The notes under the pieces are model-generated. The model had not been told where the DNA came from, ran no database searches, and saw nothing but the letters and a program-made list of their open reading frames with translations. Below are positions 1 to 9,838 of a DNA stretch of 64,000 nucleotides, one piece after another. Made by a program: the position numbers and the translations under genes. The DNA lies in the NCBI GenBank assembly GCA_965224105.1, contig CBDCYH010000001.1, positions 930,001-994,000 on the forward strand, read 5' to 3'. Within the stretch, counting starts at the first letter, position 1. Each line of letters opens with the position of its first letter. The DNA is from CBDCYH01 sp965224105 (GTDB taxonomy: Bacteria; Bacteroidota; Rhodothermia; Rhodothermales; JABDKH01).

Positions 1-87
1 TACAAGGATGGTATTCGCTACGACAGCGAGCCAGTCCTTATCCACGTGCACAGCGCCCAGCAAGAGCCGCTATCCGTTTCGCCGTGA
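1..87 (+). CDS. C-terminal fragment of an unidentified protein
   Basis: An open frame runs in from the left edge and ends at a TGA at 85-87, giving 28 residues that end in EPLSVSP. The stretch SEPVLIHV looks like an edge beta strand of an immunoglobulin-like or BatD-like domain, but this is too short to identify. The frame ends 14 bases before the MOSC gene on the same strand, so the two could be co-transcribed. I do not assign a function; even its coding status rests only on the open frame and its position. Confidence 0.35.
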   Translation, partial: YKDGIRYDSEPVLIHVHSAQQEPLSVSP

Positions 88-101
88 AATTCTAACACCT
101 G

Positions 102-626
102 ATGGCACGCGCCAATCCACGATCATTCGAACAGAATATGAAAGATAACTTTGCCCGAAACGGCAGAGTTGAATGGATTGGACTGCGACCTGAAAAGCGC
201 GGGGACATGGTTGCGGTTGATCAGGTTGATGTCAAGATTGGGACTGGACTGGAGGGTGACCATTACAACGGTGGATTCAAGAACAAGCGAGATGTTACTC
301 TCATCCAGTTCGAACACCTCGAGGTCATTTCGCAATTAGTCGGGCGAGACACCGTTTCTCCCAACCTACTGCGTCGAAACATCGCAGTGTCCGGAATAAA
401 TCTGGCATCACTAAAGGACAAACAGTTCCAGATTGGAGAAGTTGTGCTAGAGGGCACGGGACTTTGTCATCCGTGTTCCAGGATGGAAAGAAACCTGGGT
501 GAGGGCGGATATAATGCCGTTCGGGGCCACGGGGGTATCACCGCGCGGGTAGTCACAGGCGGGACAGTCAACCTCGGAGACAGCGTGCGTCTTCACACCG
601 CGGACAAGGTAATCGAAACAGATTGA
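102..626 (+). CDS. MOSC domain-containing protein
   Basis: This 174-residue protein matches stand-alone MOSC (molybdenum cofactor sulfurase C-terminal) domains. Visible features are the EGDHY segment near residues 51-55, the RRNI motif near 91-94, and a C-x2-C pair (C122, C125) in GLCHPC followed by the glycine-rich RGHGG segment, where the family keeps its conserved cysteine. MOSC domains are known or proposed to handle sulfur or bind molybdenum cofactor; the substrate of small stand-alone members is generally unknown. The start at 102 is taken from the longest ATG frame. A second ATG at 138 gives 162 residues that begin just before the conserved region and may be the real start. Four bases separate its stop from the macroglobulin gene, suggesting co-transcription. 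No molybdenum cofactor genes lie nearby. Confidence 0.85.
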   Translation: MARANPRSFEQNMKDNFARNGRVEWIGLRPEKRGDMVAVDQVDVKIGTGLEGDHYNGGFKNKRDVTLIQFEHLEVISQLVGRDTVSPNLLRRNIAVSGINLASLKDKQFQIGEVVLEGTGLCHPCSRMERNLGEGGYNAVRGHGGITARVVTGGTVNLGDSVRLHTADKVIETD

Positions 627-630
627 AAAT

Positions 631-3600
631 ATGGAAGCAACACCCACCATCACCTTCCGTCCAATTTTACTGCTTCTCTTTACGCTAGCCTTATCTAGTT
701 GTAACCGGACCGCAGATCAGCCAGGAAACAAATCCCAGACAGTTTCGCTGCAATCCGCCGAACCGGACGAACCGTATACGCCGCAGGTGGAGGGTCCCCT
801 TCGAGTAATCAGCGCTTCTCCCAACGGACAATTGCAGCAGCTTGCTGACGAACAGCGGATCAGCATCACACTGAGCCAGCCAATGACGCCGCTGGGTACC
901 GAAGGAGAGCTGCCGGCAAACACCATCAGCATTGACCCACCCGTGGAGGGCACCACGCGATGGACAGGTTCGCAGACTCTGGTTTTTGAACCGCACTCAC
1001 CGCTGCAGCTGGCCACGCACTATGACGTCACACTGCATCCGGGATTACAGTCTTTGGATGGTGAATCGCTCCAATCTGCATTCAATTTCTCTTTCGTCAC
1101 CCCCCGACCGGAGGTAGTTAGTATAACACCCCGGGATGGCGAGACGCACGCGAGGCCTGATCAGCCAATTATTGTCTCGTTCAGGCAACCAGTGGACGAA
1201 GAATCAATCCGGAGCAGCATCCGACTCACACGGGCCGGTAGAGAAGCATCGTATTCAATCCGAAAAGCGAGCGACGTCGTATTCCATATCGTGCCGGACG
1301 ATTTTCGGTTGCATAGTGCATACTCCCTCACCGTTGCCGCCGGAATTGCGGGCATCGAAGGTGACTTACCCTCTCTGCACGCCAAGTCTGTTAAGTTCAG
1401 AACGTACGGGCCGTTGCGATTCACGGGCGTGACCCAATCGGGGCGGAATCAAAATGACCTATTCAATCCATTGAGTCCAGTGCACTTACGTTTTTCGAAT
1501 AGTGTAGAGTGGGAGAAGATGAAGGACGCCATCGAGATAAACCCTGTTGTGGAAATGAACCAAACCTCGACGCAGCCACTCCATTCAACCAGCTACGCGT
1601 TGAGCGCTAAGTGGAGGCCCCGGACGGAGTACACAATAACCGTAGATGGAATTGAGGACATTTACGGGCAGCCTATCGAACCGCAAACTCACTGGATACG
1701 ATTCGACGCCCTTCCGTCGCGTGCAAGTATGTCCACCGGCATGCTTGTTATCGAGTCTAAAGAACGCGCTGCCCTACCAGTCTATGTAACCAATCTTGAA
1801 CGGATTGAGAAAGGGATTCGACGACTGTCAAAGTCAGAGATAATTCCCTCACTAACCGCCTACGATCGCTACCGATACGACAGTCTTGAGGACAACGCTC
1901 CGGAAGTTGCACGCTCGGAACAACACATAGAAGGCAGCGAGGTCGAGCGCAAGACTCTGGTATTTGATTTTGCTGATGCTCTTCGAGACGGCGCGGGCGT
2001 CTTACTGGCAGAACTTCATGTGCCTAAGCAGAGGAAGATGGGGGCAGCCCGTACATCCAGGGCGATCGTTCAAGTGACCAATCTCGGACTGACGACAAAG
2101 TTTAGTCCGCATGAAACGATGGTATTGGTAACCTCTCTGGATACTGCAGAGCCCGTTGGAGGCAGCGCAGTCGAGATTCGCGACCGTACCAACAAAGTCG
2201 TCTGGATCGGAACAACTTCTTCCGATGGAATTGCGCTAGCTCCCGGATGGGCGGAGCTGGGTCTCTCGAGTGAGGAGGAATGGGATGATCCACTTCAATT
2301 TGTGTTTGCCGAAGCGGGTAAAGATCTAGCGTTCTCTTCCAATCAGTATGACTCAGGTCTCGAACCCTACCGGTTTGGCATCTATAACGCGTGGAAGCAG
2401 GAAGCAGAAAATGTCGCGGGATCGATTTTCTCAGATCGCGGGCTGTACAAGGGTGGTGAAACTGTCAATCTCAAAGCTCTCTTCCGATCACGAACAAACG
2501 CCGACTGGCTTGTTGGGAAAGACAGCATTCGAGTTACCATCGACAGTCCGCGCGGAGATGTCGTCTACAAGCAAACCCATGTCACGAATGAATTCGGAAG
2601 TTTTGCGTTCAAGTGGGTCGCGCCAGAAAACGCGGAGCAGGGCACGTACTATATCAACATGCACCATCCGGAATCAGACCTTTGGGCAGGCTCTGGCTTC
2701 TTTCGGATAGATGCTTTTCGAACCAGCACATTCGCTGTCACTGCCAGGAGTTCTGCCAAACAATACATTGCTGGGGATATCTTCGAGGGTACCGCGAATG
2801 GGAGGTACCTTTTTGGCGCACCGATGTCAAATCAGGATGTGCGGTATACGGTCTACCGCCAATCTGGACGCTTCAATCCGCCCGGGTTTGATGATTATAA
2901 TTTTTCGTACTACGAATGGTACCGGTCATCAAACGCCTATCGCCAAATATTGCAGGGTGATTCGACCTTGAACTCCGACGGCGAGGTTTCTGTATCCGCG
3001 GTAATTCCAACCGGCGATTATCCTCGTCCGTCACAACTCGTCCTCGAAGCTAGTGTTACTGATCAAGCCCGTCAAACGCTGTCGTCCAGGACATCCGCCA
3101 TCGTACACCCCGCCGAGTTCTACGTCGGATTGAAGCCGCAAACGACTTTCATGCGTCTTGGCGACTCCTCTAAAGAGATGGATGTGGATGTAATTACCGT
3201 TGATCCGGTGGGTGCAACCGTCGACGGTGCAGAGGTTAGTGTGTCGCTCGTAAGGCGCCAGTGGAATAGCGTGCGCGAGGTCGGATCGGATGGCAGGTTG
3301 CATTGGCGTAGCGAAATCAGAGAAACAGTCGTAGATAGTACGAGGCTTACGTCTCAGAAGCGGAGGGCAACCCGTGTGAGCATGACTGTAAATGATCCGG
3401 GTAGGTATTTAATCAGGGCGGAATCGACCGACAATCGTGGAAATCCGGTCCGAACCGAATCCTACTTCTACGCAACTGGCCGCGGATATGTGGCCTGGAA
3501 CCGGCGGGACGATGACAGGATTGATCTTGTGACAGATAAGGGAAAGTACAGGCCTGGCGAAACAGCGCGGATACTCGTTCAATCACCATACGAGGAGGCC

Positions 3601-6306
3601 ACGGCGCTGGTCACAATCGAAAGGGATGGTATTATGTCGTCGCGTGTCGAGACGCTTAGCGGCAGTGCCCCGCAAATTGATGTTCCGTTGGATGAGTCGC
3701 ATCTGCCGAACGTGTTCGTTAGTGTCATATTATTGTCAGGCCGAACGGCTGCGCCAAGTGCCGGTGCCGACGTCGGTGCACCTGGTTTCAAGATCGGATA
3801 TGCCGAGTTGACGGTTGATCCGGGCACTCGGCATCTTGAGATTAACATAAAGCCAAGCGCCGAGAAATATGAGCCCGGACAGGAGGTTGAGGTGGCCCTC
3901 CAGGTGCGGGATCATAGCGGTGCCGGAGTGCAGGCAGAGATCGCTTTTAGCGCTGCGGATGCCGGAGTTTTGAATCTGATCGGCTACTCCCTGCCCGATC
4001 CGTTCGATGTTTTCTACCGATCGCGTGCGCTGAACGTTAGCACATCAGAGACACGAACCAACATTGTCAAACAGCGCAGCTTTGGCCAGAAGGAGATGGA
4101 TCGCGGTGGAGGCGGTGACGGGGATCAGCGCGACCAGGTGCGTAAAGATTTCAGGCCTTCGGCCCACTGGGACCCAGCAATTGTTACTGACGGTCGAGGG
4201 CGCGCAACGGTGCGATTCAAAGTGCCCGAGAGTTTGACGACGTTCCGCCTAATGGCAACGGCTTCAACGAAGAAAAGCGAGTTCGGGACCAGCTCGACGG
4301 ATATCATTGTAACGAAGCCGCTGGTCGCTCTGCAGGCGATGCCAAGATTTGCCCGCATCGGCGACCTGTTCAGCGCAGGAGTGGTTGTAACAAACACTAC
4401 CGGCCAAGATGGAGAGGTTACGGTAACCGCAAGCGCAGACGGACTTCAACTAGATGGCTCCGACAAGCAATCCGTCTTTCTGGCGGATGGAGAGTCCAGA
4501 GAAGTGAGATTTTCCTGGATTGCGCCGGAGGTACGACACACAAAAGTCCGGTATGCATCTTCGCTCGGTAAGTTCAGGGACGCCCTCGAAATCGACTTAC
4601 CCATTGCCCTACCCACAACCGAGCTCGCGTACGGCACGTTTGCTTCAGTCGAAGATGGTGAGGCGCAAGAACAAATCGATCTGCCGGATGATCGGTTGCG
4701 ACAGCTGGATGATTTTTCAGTACGAGTCTCCAGCACGGCCATGGTCGGACTGGACAGTGCAACCGAGTACCTTTTCAGCTATCCCTACGGATGTCTTGAG
4801 CAGAGGACGTCGCGCATCCGACCTTTACTACTCGCGGACAACGTTTTAGAGGCGTTTGACCTGGAGGCTCTCAACGGTGATCGTGATGAGGTCGTAAATG
4901 AGTGGATAGGCGAGCTTAATTCGTATTGGACCGGCGACGGTTTCTCGCTATGGAAAGGGGGGCACTACAACAGTGCCTACGCATCGGTGTACGCGACGTC
5001 TGCGATGCTCGAAGCGGTGGCGGCAGGTTATACCGTTCCCGAACAACTTCTGAGTCAAAGCCTTGACTACCTGGAACTAATCGTAAGGGACTCTGATGAG
5101 CGACCGGAGTATTATCATCGTACCGTTTGGGGAACGACGCGTGCGCTTGCACTCCTGACGCTCGCCACCGCGGATCGCACACTCGAGAGTGAAATCGAAT
5201 CACATATTAACGAGACTCTTTCGCAAAATGGGGACATCGAAACAATCTCTCTCCTCTTGCAGGCCGTAGTCGCCGCAGATGATCAGCTTCTGAACTTGCG
5301 CAAGACCGAACTCCTTTCCCGGTTGTTAGATCGCATTGTTGTCGAGCCTACGCTTGCCTGGGCCAGCCGCACCGGTAATGTGGAGCACTATCGCTGGATT
5401 TTCGGTAGCGACGAACGTACTACTGCAAATGTGCTTGCGAGCCTGGCCGTAACGACAGACGTTGAAGACCATCGGGTGATCGCAGAAAAAATGATCCGTT
5501 ACTTGTTGCAGAAACGGGGAAACCGTGGTTGGCGATCGACGCAAGAAAATGCTGTGATCGTAAATAGTTTTGCGAAATACTTTGAATCGTTCGAACAAGT
5601 TGAACCTGATTTCACGGCAAAGGTGTCCGCCGCGGGTTCTACCGTCCTCTCGGAAGTTTTCCGTGGAAGAGAACTGCGCGTGCAGGATGTGGTAATTCCG
5701 AGCAGGCCGACTGGGCCCGATCTGATCCCTGTCTCCATATCCCGGGATGGCGTGGGTCGCGTGTACTACTCCATCTCCGCCAAAGGTTATACCACTGAAC
5801 AACTTGATCGGCAGAACAATGGATTGGAAGTCGCAAGATCGCTACGCTTGATCGACGCAAGCGGTAAGGCTGGTAGTCCGATTGGGGATACGAACGACGG
5901 CACCATCACGCTAGATGCGGGTGATGTGGTCCAGGTCGAAATCCGAGTCTCTTCCCCTACTGCCCGTAATTTCGTTGTAGTTGATGACCCGTTGCCGGCC
6001 GGACTTGAGGCACTCAATACCGATTTTGCCACTACCTCGAGCGTCTTGACGCGCAACACTGGATCCAACCGTTGGTGGGGCTCTTTCAATCATACGGAGA
6101 TGCGAGATGATCGTGTCCTTCTGTTCGCCGACTATCTCCGGGCTGGCGAACACACCTACAGATACGCCGCACGGGCCACTACCCCGGGGACTTATTTGCT
6201 ACCGCCAATCAGCTCGAGTCTGATGTATCAGCCGTCGATCAATGGCAGATCCGAACATGGCAAAATGGAAGTGAGACCACCGGCTGGGGGCGTTGCGAGC
6301 AAATAG
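631..6306 (+). CDS. Alpha-2-macroglobulin family lipoprotein with thioester motif (YfhM-like)
   Basis: A giant 1891-residue protein of the bacterial alpha-2-macroglobulin family, which traps proteases covalently in the periplasm or at the inner membrane. The N-terminus is a lipoprotein signal ending in LSSC with the lipidated cysteine at residue 24. Repeated macroglobulin-like beta domains fill residues ~50-1150, including the segment FSDRGLYKGGETV typical of MG domains, and a glycine-rich linker lies near residue 1160. The reactive thioester motif GCLEQ is intact at residues 1387-1391 (cysteine 1388), followed by the alpha-helical thioester domain. Length is somewhat above the ~1650 residues of E. 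coli YfhM. In many genomes yfhM sits beside pbpC; here no pbpC is adjacent, only the MOSC gene upstream. The stop lies 7 bases from the convergent icmF stop, leaving no space for a terminator. Confidence 0.93.
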   Translation: MEATPTITFRPILLLLFTLALSSCNRTADQPGNKSQTVSLQSAEPDEPYTPQVEGPLRVISASPNGQLQQLADEQRISITLSQPMTPLGTEGELPANTISIDPPVEGTTRWTGSQTLVFEPHSPLQLATHYDVTLHPGLQSLDGESLQSAFNFSFVTPRPEVVSITPRDGETHARPDQPIIVSFRQPVDEESIRSSIRLTRAGREASYSIRKASDVVFHIVPDDFRLHSAYSLTVAAGIAGIEGDLPSLHAKSVKFRTYGPLRFTGVTQSGRNQNDLFNPLSPVHLRFSNSVEWEKMKDAIEINPVVEMNQTSTQPLHSTSYALSAKWRPRTEYTITVDGIEDIYGQPIEPQTHWIRFDALPSRASMSTGMLVIESKERAALPVYVTNLERIEKGIRRLSKSEIIPSLTAYDRYRYDSLEDNAPEVARSEQHIEGSEVERKTLVFDFADALRDGAGVLLAELHVPKQRKMGAARTSRAIVQVTNLGLTTKFSPHETMVLVTSLDTAEPVGGSAVEIRDRTNKVVWIGTTSSDGIALAPGWAELGLSSEEEWDDPLQFVFAEAGKDLAFSSNQYDSGLEPYRFGIYNAWKQEAENVAGSIFSDRGLYKGGETVNLKALFRSRTNADWLVGKDSIRVTIDSPRGDVVYKQTHVTNEFGSFAFKWVAPENAEQGTYYINMHHPESDLWAGSGFFRIDAFRTSTFAVTARSSAKQYIAGDIFEGTANGRYLFGAPMSNQDVRYTVYRQSGRFNPPGFDDYNFSYYEWYRSSNAYRQILQGDSTLNSDGEVSVSAVIPTGDYPRPSQLVLEASVTDQARQTLSSRTSAIVHPAEFYVGLKPQTTFMRLGDSSKEMDVDVITVDPVGATVDGAEVSVSLVRRQWNSVREVGSDGRLHWRSEIRETVVDSTRLTSQKRRATRVSMTVNDPGRYLIRAESTDNRGNPVRTESYFYATGRGYVAWNRRDDDRIDLVTDKGKYRPGETARILVQSPYEEATALVTIERDGIMSSRVETLSGSAPQIDVPLDESHLPNVFVSVILLSGRTAAPSAGADVGAPGFKIGYAELTVDPGTRHLEINIKPSAEKYEPGQEVEVALQVRDHSGAGVQAEIAFSAADAGVLNLIGYSLPDPFDVFYRSRALNVSTSETRTNIVKQRSFGQKEMDRGGGGDGDQRDQVRKDFRPSAHWDPAIVTDGRGRATVRFKVPESLTTFRLMATASTKKSEFGTSSTDIIVTKPLVALQAMPRFARIGDLFSAGVVVTNTTGQDGEVTVTASADGLQLDGSDKQSVFLADGESREVRFSWIAPEVRHTKVRYASSLGKFRDALEIDLPIALPTTELAYGTFASVEDGEAQEQIDLPDDRLRQLDDFSVRVSSTAMVGLDSATEYLFSYPYGCLEQRTSRIRPLLLADNVLEAFDLEALNGDRDEVVNEWIGELNSYWTGDGFSLWKGGHYNSAYASVYATSAMLEAVAAGYTVPEQLLSQSLDYLELIVRDSDERPEYYHRTVWGTTRALALLTLATADRTLESEIESHINETLSQNGDIETISLLLQAVVAADDQLLNLRKTELLSRLLDRIVVEPTLAWASRTGNVEHYRWIFGSDERTTANVLASLAVTTDVEDHRVIAEKMIRYLLQKRGNRGWRSTQENAVIVNSFAKYFESFEQVEPDFTAKVSAAGSTVLSEVFRGRELRVQDVVIPSRPTGPDLIPVSISRDGVGRVYYSISAKGYTTEQLDRQNNGLEVARSLRLIDASGKAGSPIGDTNDGTITLDAGDVVQVEIRVSSPTARNFVVVDDPLPAGLEALNTDFATTSSVLTRNTGSNRWWGSFNHTEMRDDRVLLFADYLRAGEHTYRYAARATTPGTYLLPPISSSLMYQPSINGRSEHGKMEVRPPAGGVASK

Positions 6307-6313
6307 CCACTCG

Positions 6314-9300
6314 CTACATGTTTCGCCGATACTGTCCGCCAACCTGAAACAGTGCGTCCGTTATTTGGCCGAGTGAACAAAATCGGACAGCCTCGAGCAA
6401 GGATTCAAACAGGTTGTCTCCTTGCACAGCGGCATACTGAAGGTTTCCTAGCGCGTCATCTGCCTCCTGTGCCCGGTGCTGCTGAAACGCACGCAGGTTC
6501 CTAATCTGTCGGTCTTTCTCGACTGAGGAGGAACGCATCAGCGCAACCGGCGCGTCAACTGTCTCAGAATCCCCTTCCGCGATAAACGTGTTGACGCCGA
6601 TGACTGGCAGATCGCCAGCATGCTTTTTTCGTTCATAAAACAGAGATTCTTCCTGAATCTTGCTTCGCTGGTACATGGTTTCCATCGCCCCGAGCACCCC
6701 GCCCCTGTCGTTGAGCCTGTCGAACTCTGCGAGGACAGCCTCTTCGACCAGTTTGGTCAACTCCTCTACAATGAAGGCCCCCTGCAAAGGATTTTCGTTC
6801 TTAGCCAGGCCAAGTTCACGATTAATGATCAACTGAATCGCCATAGCGCGCCGAACACTCTCCTCAGTTGGAGTGGTAATCGCCTCGTCGTACGCGTTGG
6901 TGTGCAATGAATTACAGTTGTCGTAAATGGCCAAAAGCGCTTGCAGGGTAGTCCGGATGTCGTTGAACTGGATCTCCTTCGAGTGGAGGCTCCGGCCGGA
7001 CGTCTGGATATGGTATTTCAGTTTCTGGCTTCGTTCGTTCGCCCCATACTTTTCGCGCATCGCTATGGCCCAGATCCGTCGCGCGACCCGGCCGATAACC
7101 GTATACTCCGGATCCAATCCATTCGAGAAAAAGAAGGAGAAGTTGGGAGCAAAAGAATCGATATCCATGCCCCTTGCTCTGTAATACTCTGCAAACGTAA
7201 ACCCGTTAGCCAGAGTGAACGCAAGCTGCGATATCGGGTTGGCACCAGCTTCGGCGATGTGGTAACCGGAAATCGACACTGAGTAATAATTCCTTACCCC
7301 ATTATCAACAAAATACTGTTGGATGTCACCCATCATTCGCAGAGCGAACTCCGTGGAGAAGATGCAGGTATTCTGCGCCTGGTCCTCTTTCAGGATGTCT
7401 GCCTGAACCGTGCCCCGCACGGTTTTCAAAGCGGAGGTCGCGACGTCCTGGTACTCGGCCTCCGTCAGGAAGCCGGCGCTAACCAGTTCACGTGACGTTA
7501 CCCCAAGCATACCAAGTCCAGAGCCATCGTGGCCCGGGGGTAACTCCTCTTCCGGGCCGTCTGGACCGGATGGGGAATACACAGGTTTTTGCTGGCCCTT
7601 GAATTTCTCACCGATCCACACTTCGACCGCTTCCCACTTCCCGTTCTTCCTAAGCGCAAATTCTGTTTGCTGGTCGATTGCGGTGTTCATGAACATGGCG
7701 AGCAACATGGGAGCCGGTCCATTAATAGTCATCGACACCGACGTAGCAGGGTCGCACAAGTTGAAACCCGAATAGAGCTTCTTCATGTCGTCCAGCGTGC
7801 AGATGGAGACCCCTGAATTTCCAACTTTACCGTAGATGTCCGGTCGTTCGTGCGGGTCGAAACCGTACAACGTGACGGAGTCAAATGCCGTGGATAACCG
7901 TTTCGCTGGCATTCCCGCCGAGACAAGATGGAACCTCCGATTGGTTCGCTCCGGGCTCCCCTCGCCCGCAAACATGCGCGTCGGGTCTTCGTTTACTCTC
8001 TTAAATGGAAACGTGCCGGCCGTGAAAGGGAAAGAGCCAGGCAAATTTTCTGACAGCGCAAATCTGATCCGATCTCCTGCACTCTCTATCCGCGGTACCG
8101 CCACGCGCGGAATTTTCAAACCGGACAGCGACTTAGTCGTGAGATCCGCGCTAATAGTCTTTCCACGGATAGTGTATTCGAACGTGTCGCCTGCATACGA
8201 GGCAACCCAATCATCCCAATTCTCCAAGACCCGTCGGGATTCGGGATTGAGTTTATCCCAACACTCAGTCGCCCTCTCCCCCAACTTTCGCACCAGCATA
8301 TCGTCATCGGCAGTAGCATTCGACTGCGCTTTAATTTGACTTCTCGCTCCGGCAAAATGGGACCACTCTTCTGCAATTTGGGCCTGAGCTTCCACCGTGG
8401 AGTGATACCTGCGGATAGTGTCAGCAATATCACCCAGGTACCTTTGGGCATCTCCCGGGATCAATGCGTCGTTTTGGGATTCAACCGTCGGCAGCGATTC
8501 TTCGTCCAGCAGATTTGATGTTCGCCCAAATCGAAAATCAGCATTCATTTTTTCGAGAACAGCCAGAAAGAGCCGGGAAACACCCGCATCATTGAACCTG
8601 GATGCCATCGTAGGAAAAACCGGCATGTCCACTGGATCGACATCAAACGCGGCTCTGTTGCGTTGTAGTTGCTTTCTAACGTCCTTGAGGGCATCCTCAC
8701 TGCCTCGCTTTTCGAACTTGTTGATCACTACAAAATCGGCCACATCCAGCATCCCGATTTTCTCAAGCTGCGTCGGCGCTCCGAATTCCTGCGTCATCAC
8801 GTAGATCGACAGATCAACGAGTTCAGCGATCTGGATATCGCTTTGACCAATGCCTGCCGTTTCAATAATTATTACGTCAAAGCCAGCCAGTTTGCAGGCA
8901 TCAACACTGTCTCGCAAGGCCCCTGATGTCGCCGAGTTAGCCGACCGTGTAGCAAACGACCGCATGTAGACACGATCACTGGCAGCTCCGTAAATAGAGT
9001 TCATGCGGATTCTGTCGCCCAACAGCGCACCGCCGGTCTTGACACGTGTGGGATCGATGGATAGAATCGCTAGTGTCAGGTCCGGGAAATCATTGACAAA
9101 TCTTCGGACAAGCTCGTCGGTCAACGTCGACTTTCCGGCTCCGCCCGTGCCCGTGAGTCCGATAACCACTGCTCTAGATGAGGGAGCTGCTCCATCCCCC
9201 GATCCAACGGAAACCAAATCTTGCTCGACTGCTGTAAGCGCCCTTCCCATTAGAAAATGATCCGACGGGCTCAGGTGTGACATCTCGCCATTGAAAGTCG

Positions 9301-9736
9301 CCACGGTTGCAAAGTCACATTCGCGCATCATCAAGTTAATCATCCCCTGCAGACCCATTGCCATTCCGTCTTCGGGAGAGAAAATCTTTGTAATGCCGTA
9401 GGCTTCGAGTTCGCGAATCTCCTCTTCTACAATTACGCCACCTCCGCCGCCGAAGATTTTGATGTGTCCGGCCCCCCGCTCCTGGAGCAGGTCATACATA
9501 TATTTGAAATATTCGATGTGCCCACCCTGATACGACGAGATTGCAATCCCTTGCACATCTTCCTGAATGGCTGTATCGACAATCTCCTGGACTGAACGAT
9601 TATGTCCCAAGTGGATCACCTCCGCTCCGGAGGCCTGCAGAATACGCCGCATGATATTTATCGCGGCATCGTGGCCATCGAATAGACTTGCCGCGGTCAC
9701 AAACCGGATGGCCTGTTTCGATTTGTAGACTTCCAT
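6314..9736 (-). CDS. icmF: Fused isobutyryl-CoA mutase with GTPase chaperone domain
   Basis: IcmF interconverts isobutyryl-CoA and butyryl-CoA with adenosylcobalamin, and carries its own G-protein chaperone. Domain order in this 1140-residue protein fits the family. Residues ~10-145 form the B12-binding domain, with the cobalt-ligand motif DGHDAA and the downstream SSYQGGH and GGGG segments. Residues ~190-420 are the MeaB-like GTPase with P-loop GTGGAGKST. Residues ~560-1080 are the mutase TIM barrel, with SISGYHIAEAGANP and a HIQTSGRSLHSKE segment. Length is slightly above the usual ~1080-1100. The role is probably branched-chain amino acid or butyrate carbon flow, in the cytoplasm. It stands alone, convergent with the macroglobulin gene. 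Methylmalonyl-CoA mutase is excluded by the single-chain fused architecture; related fusions acting on pivalyl- or isovaleryl-CoA cannot be excluded. Confidence 0.95.
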   Translation of the reverse strand: MEVYKSKQAIRFVTAASLFDGHDAAINIMRRILQASGAEVIHLGHNRSVQEIVDTAIQEDVQGIAISSYQGGHIEYFKYMYDLLQERGAGHIKIFGGGGGVIVEEEIRELEAYGITKIFSPEDGMAMGLQGMINLMMRECDFATVATFNGEMSHLSPSDHFLMGRALTAVEQDLVSVGSGDGAAPSSRAVVIGLTGTGGAGKSTLTDELVRRFVNDFPDLTLAILSIDPTRVKTGGALLGDRIRMNSIYGAASDRVYMRSFATRSANSATSGALRDSVDACKLAGFDVIIIETAGIGQSDIQIAELVDLSIYVMTQEFGAPTQLEKIGMLDVADFVVINKFEKRGSEDALKDVRKQLQRNRAAFDVDPVDMPVFPTMASRFNDAGVSRLFLAVLEKMNADFRFGRTSNLLDEESLPTVESQNDALIPGDAQRYLGDIADTIRRYHSTVEAQAQIAEEWSHFAGARSQIKAQSNATADDDMLVRKLGERATECWDKLNPESRRVLENWDDWVASYAGDTFEYTIRGKTISADLTTKSLSGLKIPRVAVPRIESAGDRIRFALSENLPGSFPFTAGTFPFKRVNEDPTRMFAGEGSPERTNRRFHLVSAGMPAKRLSTAFDSVTLYGFDPHERPDIYGKVGNSGVSICTLDDMKKLYSGFNLCDPATSVSMTINGPAPMLLAMFMNTAIDQQTEFALRKNGKWEAVEVWIGEKFKGQQKPVYSPSGPDGPEEELPPGHDGSGLGMLGVTSRELVSAGFLTEAEYQDVATSALKTVRGTVQADILKEDQAQNTCIFSTEFALRMMGDIQQYFVDNGVRNYYSVSISGYHIAEAGANPISQLAFTLANGFTFAEYYRARGMDIDSFAPNFSFFFSNGLDPEYTVIGRVARRIWAIAMREKYGANERSQKLKYHIQTSGRSLHSKEIQFNDIRTTLQALLAIYDNCNSLHTNAYDEAITTPTEESVRRAMAIQLIINRELGLAKNENPLQGAFIVEELTKLVEEAVLAEFDRLNDRGGVLGAMETMYQRSKIQEESLFYERKKHAGDLPVIGVNTFIAEGDSETVDAPVALMRSSSVEKDRQIRNLRAFQQHRAQEADDALGNLQYAAVQGDNLFESLLEAVRFCSLGQITDALFQVGGQYRRNM

Positions 9737-9838
9737 TAGGTTTGGATGATGCTAACGTTTTGAGTTTGTTGTACTCTTGAGAGTCTTTGCAGGTTCAGCG
9801 TGACTCCCCATATCGTAATCGGTCGAATCTGGCTCAAT

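Noticed and set aside
9737..9838. Possible cobalamin riboswitch ahead of the B12-dependent icmF
   Set aside because: The 102-base gap is too short and lacks the conserved B12-box pattern; only a weak 5-base inverted repeat is present.
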